DNA of 34,488 nt, taken from contig CAJXZP010000044.1 of the NCBI GenBank assembly GCA_913062955.1, positions 1-34,488 of the forward strand, written 5' to 3'. The notes under the pieces were generated by a model. The model ran no database searches and was not told the DNA's origin. It saw only the letters and a list, made by a program, of their open reading frames with translations. Below, one piece after another: positions 1 through 8,585 of the stretch. The first letter of the stretch is position 1, and each line of letters starts with the position of its first letter. Position numbers and translations under genes: made by a program. This DNA is from an uncultured Flavobacteriales bacterium (GTDB lineage: Bacteria > Bacteroidota > Bacteroidia > Flavobacteriales_G > Salibacteraceae).

Positions 1-3000
1 AAATTGGTATCTTTTGTACATCCATTGGCATCCGTAACTGTTACGGAGTAGGTATTCGCACACAGCCCTGTAATACTTGGAGTAATTGCACCTGTTGACC
101 ATATATAAGAATATGGTAAACTACCCCCCGAAGCTGCGGATGTAATTTCGCCATCACAAACCCCATTACAGGTGATTGCATTTATTAATGAAATATGGAC
201 GAATAACACCGTAGGTTCCGTAATGGTGTAGGTAGAAATCACACTACATCCATTGGCATCTGTAGTCACTAAGGAATAGATACCTGCACATAGATTATTG
301 ACCGTAGCTGAAGTGCTTCCGGTATTCCATAAGTAGCTGTATGGACCCGATCCACCCGTGCTAGTAATAGTTAATGTACCATCACAAATTCCATTACAAG
401 AAACGTGGGTAATTACTTCCGTATTTATAATTGGACTTGGATCAACGATCGTATCCGTTCCTATAAACACGCATCCATTTGCATCGGTTACGGTAACAAA
501 ATAGATACCTTCACATAGACCTGTTTCCGTATCGGCATTCCCGCCAGAAGACCATGCGTATGTATATGGCATTGTTCCTCCAAGAGCACCTACTTGTAAC
601 GAAGCATCACAAACGGAAGCACATGTTGGATTTGTAACCGTAATTGGTGCTGAAGTTGGACCTCCAATATTACTAATTGGAAAGTCTAACATACTTGAAC
701 AACCCAGGCCATCTGTGATCGTCACAGAAAATAATCCCGCACATAAATTTGATATGGAAGTTCCAGTAGTGGCATTGGACCAAGCGTAGGAGTACGGACC
801 TCCGTCTCCACCTGCTGTTCCTGTTAATGTAATTAGGCCATCACATAATCCACAATTTGCATCGGTAATCGATGCGTTTGTGGTAATCATTGTAGGCTCC
901 GTTATCATTGAACTCGCCACAAAAGAACACCCTTTTGCATCGGTAACCGTAACAGAATGGCTACCTGCACACAAACCAATGGCACTATTTCCTAAGCCAC
1001 CATTTGACCAGTTATAGGTATATGGACCTGAACCACCCGTAGCAACCGCTGTCATTTCACCATCACAACTTCCATTACAACTAATGGCCTGTGTAGTGGT
1101 TATTGCTAAACTTAAAATAGGTGGATCAACAATCACAATAGTGTCGGTAACAAAACAATTATTCGCATCTGTAGTGGTCACAATAAAAGTACCCGCACAT
1201 ACCGAAGAAATTTGACTCACATTATACGTAATGGTATAAGGACTTGTTCCTCCTGTGGGGGTTAACGTAATTGAGCCATCGCAAGCTCCATTACAACTTG
1301 GATGGATAGCCACTATATTACTTGCAATTTCATTTGGATTATTTAAAGTATCCGTAGCCACTAAAATACATCCATTATCATCCGTTACGGTCACAAAATG
1401 AATACCTGCTGACATACCCACCTCTGTTGCCGAAACACCTCCGGTAGACCATAAATAAGTAAATGGAGAGGTTCCGCCTGTTGGAGTAATAGTCATAGAT
1501 CCATCCGTCCCATTATTACAGCTTGGATCGGTTGTAGCCATGGTGTATGCATTTGGTCCTCCGAAATTACTAATGATCTCCGTAAATTCTGCCGTACAAC
1601 CAGAACCATCAGTGATGGTTACTGTATAGACACCTGGACATAATGCAAAGGTTATATGAGGTAGGGCACCTAACTGAGTACCGCCACTCCAAACATAGGT
1701 ATAGGGACCTCCATCCCCACCTGAAGTACCCTGCATTCCAATTCTACCCGTACACACCCCACAAAATGCATTTGTTGGATTTGCATTAGAGGTAATAGGA
1801 GTCGGTTCCGAAATAGTCATTGATGTGGAGGTAAAACACCCATTGGCATCCAACACTTCCACAGAATAGGTTCCTTCACAAAGGTTAGTGGCAATCAAAC
1901 CATTTGACCCATTGGTCCAAATCACCGTATATGGTCCGGTACCCCCAGTTACAGATGCTGTTAATTCACCATCACACATAGCATTACAGCTAATAGCTGA
2001 AGAGATCGCAACAGTAACTGCCAATAGATTGGGCTCCGTAATATTAATACTTTGAGTCGTGGTACAACCGTTGGCATCAAAAACCGAAACGGTATACGCA
2101 CCCGCACATAAATTAGTTTTCACATCTGTGGTGTCATTGGATGGCCATACCACTATGTATGGAGCTGTTCCTCCTGTTACAGATGAACTTACAATAGCAT
2201 CACAATCCGAATTACAAAAAATCATTCCGGTTTGGAGTAAATTAAGTGATAATGCATCCACGTCATTAATTACAATAGTCACATCCTTAGAACAACCATT
2301 GGCATCCGTAACCGTAACGGTATGCGCACCTGCACATAAATTAGATTCCGTGGTAGAAGACCCACCACTTGGCCAGGCTATGGTTAATGGAGCAGTACCA
2401 CCTGTTAGCGTAATTGTTGCTTCACCATCACAAACCCCAGGGCATGAAACATGCGAAGTAACATTCGAAATAATTACAATTCCTAATGGGTCTTGAATAT
2501 CCACTAAAACGGAATCACTACAACCATTCGCATCGGTCACTGTGACCATATATCCATTGGCACATAAACCCGTTTGAGTTGCTCCCAATAAACCTCCAGG
2601 CCATACATAGGTCATTCCCGGGGTACCTCCAGTTGCAATAATAGTGGCAGCGGCATCACAATTACCTGCACAACTTATTGTTGTGGTGATATTAGCGGAC
2701 AAGTTTATAGCCGCTGGCCCCGTTGCATTGATCAATTCAATCGATGTACAGCCATGATCATCGGTAGTGGTTACGGAATAATTTCCGGCCCCTGTATTAG
2801 AAATCACTGCCGTGATAGCCCCCGTATTCCACAAGTAGGAATAAGGAGCGGTTCCACCTGTAGAACTTGCCGTTAACGTTAAAGTTGAATCTCCAAAACA
2901 AAGTACCGTTCCTGCTTGAGCAATGGTGGTTACAATTGGAGCAGGCTCGTTCAAGGTGATCGAAACTGTACCTGTACATAAATTACCATCTGTAATGGTC

Positions 3001-6000
3001 ACTTCATAGGTACCATCACATAAATTATTTAGGGTTTGTCCATTAATTCCTCCAGGCCATACATAGGTATAAGGTCCAACTCCACCGGTACCATTTGCAG
3101 TAACCTGTCCATCACATACACCCCCACATGAAATAGGGTTATCGATAGCAATAGTTCCTGAAACTGCCGTTGGCTCTGTTAATAGAATGGTATCATTTAC
3201 GAAACATCCATTGGCATCTGTTAGGGTCACTATAAATTGTGTATTGGCACAAATCCCAGAAGCCGTATCATTGGATACGGTCAATCCAGCGGGCCATGAA
3301 ATAGTATATGGTGCTGTACCTCCAGAAGGAGAATAGGTTACCATTCCGTCACAAACCCCATTACAGTTAATTGGATTTACTACGGTTGCATTGGCGATGA
3401 TCGATGTAGGCTGCGTAACCATGAAATTTGCTTCCACCACACAAAAATTAGCATCGGTAAGAGTTACCGAATAAAATCCAGCCCCTAAATTTGAGATCGT
3501 TGTACTCGATGCCCCTGTGGACCACAGGAAGGTATAGTTCAAATTCCCACCAGAACCTGTGGCTAATAAGGATGCGGTAGGCGAACCTCCACAAGAAATA
3601 AATCCGGTTTGCGTAATAATTACATCTAAAATATCTGGTTCTACCACCGTGCTTGCTGCGGTATCTGTACACCCATTCACATCCGTAACCGTTACGATGT
3701 AGGTTCCCGCTCCTACTTGCGTAAGATTTGCACTTGATTGACCGCTACTCCATAAGTAAGAATAATTGGTTGTCCCACCGGTTACCGTAGAATGGATATC
3801 CACCGTTTCATCGGCATTACATAAAATCGTTCCTGTTTGCGCTAAGGTGACATCTAGAACCGCTGGCTCTGTTAGATTTACTGTCACTGTATTACTACAG
3901 CCATTTGCATCCGTAGCGGTAACTACGTATGAGTTTGCACATAAATTCGTTTGATTCCCACCTGTTAAACCTCCAGGCCAAGTAATTACCACTGGGGAAG
4001 TTCCACCGGTAGAAAAAACAGTCACATCCCCATCGCATACGCCATTACAAGAAATAGACGTATTTATTGTGGAAGTCATCGCAATGGAAGCGGGATCAGC
4101 TAAAATTATAGTTTCCAATGACTGACATCCATTCGCATCCGAAATGGTGACGATATGGGAACCGGCACAAAGACCTGTTTCAGAAAGGCTTGTTCCGCCA
4201 CTTGGCCATAAAATAGTATATCCTGGAGTTCCTCCAGAAACCGTTACTGACGCTTCCCCATCACATACACCATTACAACTAATCAAGGAAGTTATGGTTT
4301 GTGTAGTTAACAAAGCAGTAGGTTCATTTACAATTTCAACAGCTGTATTTGTACACCCATTTGCATCGGTAGCAGTAACGGTATACGTAGCCCCACCAAG
4401 ATTTGGATTCGATGAACCAATTACGGCATTGGACCAGACAAATGTAAAAGGTGCTGTTCCCCCAGTAGCCGTAGCTGTTAAATCCACATTCAAATCACCT
4501 GCACATAAATTTGTTCCGGTAGATGTGATAGTTACCACCACTGCAGCTGGCTCCGAAAGAGTTTGACTGGCCGTAGCTGTACATCCATTCCCATCGGTAA
4601 TAGTTACATCGTAAGGACCTGCACATAAGTTATTCAACCTTCTGGAAGTCGCACCTGTTGACCATGAATAGGTATAAGGTAGCGTTCCGCCAGAACCTGT
4701 TGCACGCACAGAGCCATCACACACACCTCCACATGAAATAGGCACAGGAATATTTGTCGTTGCACTTAATACGGTAGGTTCCGTTAAAAGAATAGCTTCT
4801 ATGATTTGACAATTATTTGCATCCGTAATGGTTACATCATAATTGGTGGCTCCACATAAATTAGTGGCCGAATTCCCAACACTTGTCATTCCTGTTTGCC
4901 AGGAAACGGCATATGGCCCAACACCACCAGATGGAGCAACGCTTACAGCACCATCACAAACACCATTACAAGATACCTGAGTATCCAGCGTAAAATTAGA
5001 TATCAAAGCCGTTGGCTCACTTACAACTATACTCTCCACTTGGGTACATAAATTAGCATCTGTAACGGTCAAGGTATACGTACCGGAACCAATACCTGCA
5101 TTTACAGCGGTAGTCACACTATTAGACCATGCGTAGGTATATCCAGGTGTTGCGCCACTCGCATTCCCAGTAATACTTGCCGTTAAATCTCCATTACATT
5201 GAATAAATACGGTTTGTGTAATTCCCACAACCAATGGTGTAGGTTCACTAACCACCACCTGATCTGTTGCCGTACAACCATGATCATCGGTTACGGTTAA
5301 CGTATACGTACCCGCACCCATATTATTAAGACTAGCAGAAGTTTGACCTCCAGACCACAAATAATTATAAGCCACTGTACCTCCATTTACGGTAGAAGTA
5401 ATATTTACGTTATTATCGCCATTACACAATATGGTTCCAACAGCACTAACGCTAACCCCAAGAACTGCTGGCTCCGTAAGAATCACCGTTTCAATAACAA
5501 AACAACCTGCGCCATCTGTAACGGTCACTGCGTAAGAATTAGCACATAAACTTCCTTGAGTTGCCCCCGTTAAACCACCGGGCCAAGCAAATGTAAACGG
5601 CCCTGTTCCACCCGAGGCAGTCATTGTAATTTGACCATCGCAATCCCCATTACAAGAAACAGGAGTATCAATAGCCGATCCAACTAGGATGGCTGCAGGC
5701 TCGGAAATAATAATAGATTCTGTTACTGTACACCCTTTTGCATCTGTTACCGTAACATTATAGGTACCCGAACATAGGCTAGCGTGTGTTGAATTGGCTG
5801 GCAATCCATTATCCCAAGCATAGGTATAAGGCCCTTGACCACCTGAGGTAGCTACAGAAATACTTGCATCACAAATCCCAGGACAAGAAATAGCACTAGT
5901 TAAAGATATAATAGGATCAATAATAGCGGGTTGATCAACGGTAATCGTGGTATCTGCGGTACATCCATCACCATCAGAAGTTACCGTTACGGTATATGTA

Positions 6001-8435
6001 TTGGCGGTTAAACTCGTGACACTACCTGTGGTTTGTCCAGCAGCTGGGGAAGGAGTCCATGCGTAGGTAAATGTAGATTCACAATTCCCAAATCTTACAT
6101 TAGGCCTATTGGCAGAAGTTGCTGTTAAATTAGAACTGGTACAAACCCCCGTATTATTATCATGGTAATATCTAACCGATTGATTAGCGGTCGTGCTATA
6201 TTTAGATAAAGCATTACCAGACCCCGTGGCGTTTGGATTATTAAAACATACCTCTACCACAATATTGGTAACACCATCCCAAAAATATTTCACATCAAAA
6301 TTATGGGTATTCCAACCGACACTTACTTGATGCGTTACCGGAAACAACACTTCGGTCAAACCGGTTTCCCAACCACCCGTTAAATCACTCACCGAGGTAC
6401 ACCCCATTTTGATCGTGAAATTTGCATAATTAATGGTCGTTCCAATACCCGTAACCTCCATGGCTAAAGACTTAATTGTCCCAGGTAACACCCCAGCAGC
6501 CGTTAGTTCAGCAGCCGTGTATAAAATTTGATGCTTGGCTCCATTAGAAGAATTACCATAAGGGGCTGGGTACGTAGAAAAGGTATTCGTGGAAGTACCC
6601 GTTCCTAAAGTAATATAATTTGGACTGGTACACGCATCGGTACTTACACCACAAGTAGGGGTTCCATGGGTATAAATAGCACCATCAGCCCCTCCAAAAC
6701 AGGTAACAGAATCCACACTATCAATAACAATAGTAGGGGGAGTTGGCTCTTGCACTATTGCCGAAATCAATTGAGTACATCCATTACCATCTGTAACAGT
6801 AAGTGTATAAGAATCAGCACAAACACCCAGTAAATTCTTTGTTGTTTGCCCACTACTCCATAAAAACGAATGAGGCGTAGTACCACCATAGGTTAATACC
6901 CCCACGGCTCCGACACAAGTGGCGGAACAGTCATCATCCGTAACACCTTGAACAAAACCACCAAACACAGGAGCTGTAGCAATATTATAACCAATAATCA
7001 CGTAATTTGTAGATGGATCTGGATCACCCAAATCAGTTAGGATCAAAATTCCACCGCCATCGCACAACCCGGTAACAGCGGATAAACCTTGACAACATCC
7101 CGATCCAATAGGATCCCAATAATAACTATAGGGACCTACACCTCCAGAAGCAATAGCAGTTGCAGTTCCATCACACATCCCGAAACAAGAAATACCAGTA
7201 GTGGTAATTACTCCAGTTAAATTTGACGGAGGAGGAATAATTATCGTTACCGCAACCGAGTTCCCTCCAGATATTGGACACGCATTATCTCTCGCTTGAA
7301 AAGTAATAATATTATTGGTATTCATTCCAGCAGGCACGGTCCAACAAACGGTAGCGGTAGTAGGATTAATCCCCGTAATAGTAGTAATTGAACCTGGTAA
7401 AGCATTACCTGCATTGGTAGTCACCACCACAGTATCTAATACATCCACATCTGTAAAAATCACATCAAAACAAAATTGATCACCCACCTGAGCAGTAATT
7501 TCTAATGGGTTTGAATGAACCACAGTACCCACGGTATTCACAATATTTTGAACCGAAGTAGGTGCAGTTGGGATGGTATTTGTAAATCCTGAAATAGTAC
7601 AATCCAGGACTACAAATTGAATATCACGTAAAACGGTCCCGATAATTTGACCCGCCCCATTATATTCAGTTACTTCGACAACGACAACAAAACTTCCTGT
7701 TAATGTTGGTGTGAAATTTAACTCACCCGATTGACTATTAATGGTAATTCCAGGAAATGGTAATAAAGCTGAATAACCAGGTATGTATGGCACATTTACT
7801 CCTCCAGAATTCTTTCTTGCAGATACCAAACTATAACTCAAACTATCTCCATCATTTTCAACTACTCCGTAATTATAATTTACCGCCTGATTGTTACACA
7901 CATATGGAATTGGGTCAGCAGTATACTCCGGAGAGCTATTATTAGGATATAAAATAGAATTCAATGTAGCCTCGAAATAATAACCTTGACTTAAAGGATT
8001 GCTCAGGTTAATAATTGCATTATTTCTACAACAACTATTATAGGAAAAAGTATACTCAGTACAATGAGTAGTCAGCTGAATTAATCCCTGATACACGTAC
8101 TTTTCCATCCCCGGCAAAGAACCTCCACTACAAGAACTTTGACTAATCATCGCATCGCAAATTTGCGAAACCTCCTCCCCAAAAGGAGCTTGAAGCACCA
8201 TATTTATAGGTGCTGGCTGAATAGACAAACAAGAACCTACCACATTCACCTGAGGACTAGGTGGCGCCCCAAGGGTGGCTTCACAATCTCGATACAAAGT
8301 CAATGTAACCAAAAAGGAATCATTGCCTAAATGCTCATAGGTGATTTCACCACCAGAAATATGAGTGGCCAAAACATTAGAAGGGAGAAGCCAAGTTCCT
8401 AAAGCGACAAGTAAAATGAGTATAATTCTTTTCAT
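1..8435 (-). CDS. Giant secreted SprB-repeat surface protein, N-terminal 2,811 codons (runs off left edge)
   Basis: The frame is open from the ATG at 8435-8433 down to base 1, so the C-terminus is outside the window. Residues 1-23 form a signal peptide (MKRIILILLVALG, cleavage near NVLA/THIS). Residues 24 to about 270 begin with a THxxGGExxY motif and a conserved xLYRDC, a module I recognise from other Bacteroidota repeat proteins. An Ig/cadherin-like module follows (to about residue 400). Then come 29 SprB-like repeats of about 76 residues: CNG-x-CDG, GGxxPYxYxW, LCAGxYxVTVTDANGC, linker TEP. Repeat 3 is split by a ~200-residue insert. SprB of Flavobacterium is a mobile gliding adhesin exported by the type IX secretion system. 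A T9SS C-terminal sorting domain is expected beyond the left edge but is not seen. No good -7 box lies in 8436-8585; the closest is CAAAGACA at 8496-8503. Adhesin or scaffold role is inference. Confidence 0.92.
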   Translation of the reverse strand, partial: MKRIILILLVALGTWLLPSNVLATHISGGEITYEHLGNDSFLVTLTLYRDCEATLGAPPSPQVNVVGSCLSIQPAPINMVLQAPFGEEVSQICDAMISQSSCSGGSLPGMEKYVYQGLIQLTTHCTEYTFSYNSCCRNNAIINLSNPLSQGYYFEATLNSILYPNNSSPEYTADPIPYVCNNQAVNYNYGVVENDGDSLSYSLVSARKNSGGVNVPYIPGYSALLPFPGITINSQSGELNFTPTLTGSFVVVVEVTEYNGAGQIIGTVLRDIQFVVLDCTISGFTNTIPTAPTSVQNIVNTVGTVVHSNPLEITAQVGDQFCFDVIFTDVDVLDTVVVTTNAGNALPGSITTITGINPTTATVCWTVPAGMNTNNIITFQARDNACPISGGNSVAVTIIIPPPSNLTGVITTTGISCFGMCDGTATAIASGGVGPYSYYWDPIGSGCCQGLSAVTGLCDGGGILILTDLGDPDPSTNYVIIGYNIATAPVFGGFVQGVTDDDCSATCVGAVGVLTYGGTTPHSFLWSSGQTTKNLLGVCADSYTLTVTDGNGCTQLISAIVQEPTPPTIVIDSVDSVTCFGGADGAIYTHGTPTCGVSTDACTSPNYITLGTGTSTNTFSTYPAPYGNSSNGAKHQILYTAAELTAAGVLPGTIKSLAMEVTGIGTTINYANFTIKMGCTSVSDLTGGWETGLTEVLFPVTHQVSVGWNTHNFDVKYFWDGVTNIVVEVCFNNPNATGSGNALSKYSTTANQSVRYYHDNNTGVCTSSNLTATSANRPNVRFGNCESTFTYAWTPSPAAGQTTGSVTSLTANTYTVTVTSDGDGCTADTTITVDQPAIIDPIISLTSAISCPGICDASISVATSGGQGPYTYAWDNGLPANSTHASLCSGTYNVTVTDAKGCTVTESIIISEPAAILVGSAIDTPVSCNGDCDGQITMTASGGTGPFTFAWPGGLTGATQGSLCANSYAVTVTDGAGCFVIETVILTEPAVLGVSVSAVGTILCNGDNNVNITSTVNGGTVAYNYLWSGGQTSASLNNMGAGTYTLTVTDDHGCTATDQVVVSEPTPLVVGITQTVFIQCNGDLTASITGNASGATPGYTYAWSNSVTTAVNAGIGSGTYTLTVTDANLCTQVESIVVSEPTALISNFTLDTQVSCNGVCDGAVSVAPSGGVGPYAVSWQTGMTSVGNSATNLCGATNYDVTITDANNCQIIEAILLTEPTVLSATTNIPVPISCGGVCDGSVRATGSGGTLPYTYSWSTGATSRRLNNLCAGPYDVTITDGNGCTATASQTLSEPAAVVVTITSTGTNLCAGDLNVDLTATATGGTAPFTFVWSNAVIGSSNPNLGGATYTVTATDANGCTNTAVEIVNEPTALLTTQTITSLISCNGVCDGEASVTVSGGTPGYTILWPSGGTSLSETGLCAGSHIVTISDANGCQSLETIILADPASIAMTSTINTSISCNGVCDGDVTVFSTGGTSPVVITWPGGLTGGNQTNLCANSYVVTATDANGCSNTVTVNLTEPAVLDVTLAQTGTILCNADETVDIHSTVTGGTTNYSYLWSSGQSSANLTQVGAGTYIVTVTDVNGCTDTAASTVVEPDILDVIITQTGFISCGGSPTASLLATGSGGNLNYTFLWSTGASSTTISNLGAGFYSVTLTDANFCVVEANFMVTQPTSIIANATVVNPINCNGVCDGMVTYSPSGGTAPYTISWPAGLTVSNDTASGICANTQFIVTLTDANGCFVNDTILLTEPTAVSGTIAIDNPISCGGVCDGQVTANGTGGVGPYTYVWPGGINGQTLNNLCDGTYEVTITDGNLCTGTVSITLNEPAPIVTTIAQAGTVLCFGDSTLTLTASSTGGTAPYSYLWNTGAITAVISNTGAGNYSVTTTDDHGCTSIELINATGPAAINLSANITTTISCAGNCDAAATIIATGGTPGMTYVWPGGLLGATQTGLCANGYMVTVTDANGCSDSVLVDIQDPLGIVIISNVTSHVSCPGVCDGEATITLTGGTAPLTIAWPSGGSSTTESNLCAGAHTVTVTDANGCSKDVTIVINDVDALSLNLLQTGMIFCNSDCDAIVSSSVTGGTAPYIVVWPSNDTTDVKTNLCAGAYTVSVFDANGCTTTQSINITEPNLLAVTVAISSAISCNAMCDGELTASVTGGTGPYTVIWTNGSNGLIATNLCEGTYSVEVLDANGCFTSTSMTISEPTPITSNANPTNAFCGVCTGRIGMQGTSGGDGGPYTYVWSGGTQLGALPHITFALCPGVYTVTITDGSGCTAEFTEIISNFGGPNAYTMATTDPSCNNGTDGSMTITPTGGTSPFTYLWSTGGVSATEVGMSAGIHFVTVTDDNGCILVATDTLNNPNEIASNIVAIHPSCNGACDGSITLTPTGGTSPYTITYNVSQISSVCAGTFIVTTTDANNCFVTDTIVIVDPPILSLAITTTQAISCNGSCDGEMTAVATGGSGPYTYNWSNGGLGNSAIGLCAGSHSVTVTDAKGCSFVASSMITEPTMITTNASITDANCGLCDGLITLTGTAGGDGGPYSYAWSNATTGTSISNLCAGLFSVTITDGLGCSSMLDFPISNIGGPTSAPITVTNPTCASVCDASLQVGALGGTMPYTYAWSSGGNADTETGLCEGIYFVTVTDANGCVFIGTDTIVDPSPIINTEVITHVSCNGICDGTLTITSTGGSGPYSYLWNTGSTSATVNNLCAGIYSLVTTDANGCSVISTYTITEPTVLFVHISLINAITCNGVCDGEITSAASGGSLPYSYIWSTGAITPSITGLCANTYSVTVTDANGCTKDTN
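246..2063 (-). repeat. Two tandem copies of a four-repeat superunit (909 bases each)
   Basis: Repeats 21-24 (2063 down to 1155) and 25-28 (1154 down to 246) are each 909 bases long and match in order. The second unit of each starts with a compact C-G-x-C motif, contains GGDGGPY and ends in an ISNxGGP linker instead of the usual TEP. The third unit of each ends in a TDT-containing linker (DTLNNP / DTIVDP). Internal spacings differ slightly, so the copies have diverged by small in-frame indels. Confidence 0.7.
2748..5960 (-). repeat. Two tandem copies of a seven-repeat superunit (1,605-base offset)
   Basis: Counting from the N-terminus, repeats 4-10 and 11-17 match one to one in order. All seven anchor pairs differ by exactly 1,605 bases (5730/4125, 5502/3897, 5274/3669, 5046/3441, 4809/3204, 4581/2976, 4353/2748). 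Both copies have the class order four-, four-, two-, two-, four-, four-, two-cysteine. Both carry a 79-residue unit at the fifth place. Paired units share private motifs, for example WPGGLTG with LCANSY in units 5 and 12, ISCGGVCDG with LNNLC in units 9 and 16, and GTILCN in units 6 and 13. Units 18-20 look like a degraded start of a third copy. Confidence 0.82.
6075..6665 (-). other. ~197-residue beta-rich domain inserted in SprB repeat 3
   Basis: This segment of the left giant protein covers about residues 590-787. Repeat 3 starts normally (CFGGADGAIY at about 6701-6670), is interrupted, and resumes with FTYAWTPSP at 6072 and a normal VTVTSDGDGC end. The insert contains motifs such as ITLGTGTST, YPAPYGN, AKHQILY, NFTIKMG and VVEVCFNN. 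It resembles a beta-sandwich module that I recall from other Bacteroidota secreted proteins, often next to fibronectin type III or sorting domains. No named family can be assigned with certainty. Confidence 0.6.
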
Positions 8436-8585
8436 GAGGTATGGATAGGTGTACGTTTATCTAATTAATTTCCCGTGGTTTATAGCGTAGTATAACAAAG
8501 ACAAAGACGTAACAATAGTGTACGGGGTTGCCATTATTACCATCGGGCTAAAATACACGGAAATTTTGTTAATAAAAATTTTTTT

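Larger units (their letters stand above)
246..7200 (-). repeat. Array of 29 SprB-like repeats, 228-base period
   Basis: The cysteine codon of each terminal NGC motif was used as anchor. Its low coordinates are 6777, 5961, 5730, 5502, 5274, 5046, 4809, 4581, 4353, 4125, 3897, 3669, 3441, 3204, 2976, 2748, 2520, 2292, 2064, 1836, 1596, 1368, 1155, 927, 699, 471, 246 and 18. Most steps are exactly 228 bases (76 codons). The exceptions are 237 (twice, at equivalent places), 240, 231, 225 and 213, plus the large gap 6777-5961 caused by an inserted domain. Two classes are visible: four-cysteine units (CNG, CDG, LCAG, NGC) and two-cysteine units (CNG and NGC only). The array continues off the left edge. 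Confidence 0.9.

Noticed and set aside
2059-5549. Several plus-strand open frames of 60-145 codons opposite the left giant gene
   Set aside because: They recur with the 228-base period and are antisense readings of the SprB repeats. The minus frame is open for 2,811 codons with a signal peptide and clear domains.
1-8435. CRISPR-like array because of regular spacing
   Set aside because: The 228-base period is coding, the units are diverged and the frame is open throughout; no short identical repeats with unique spacers exist.
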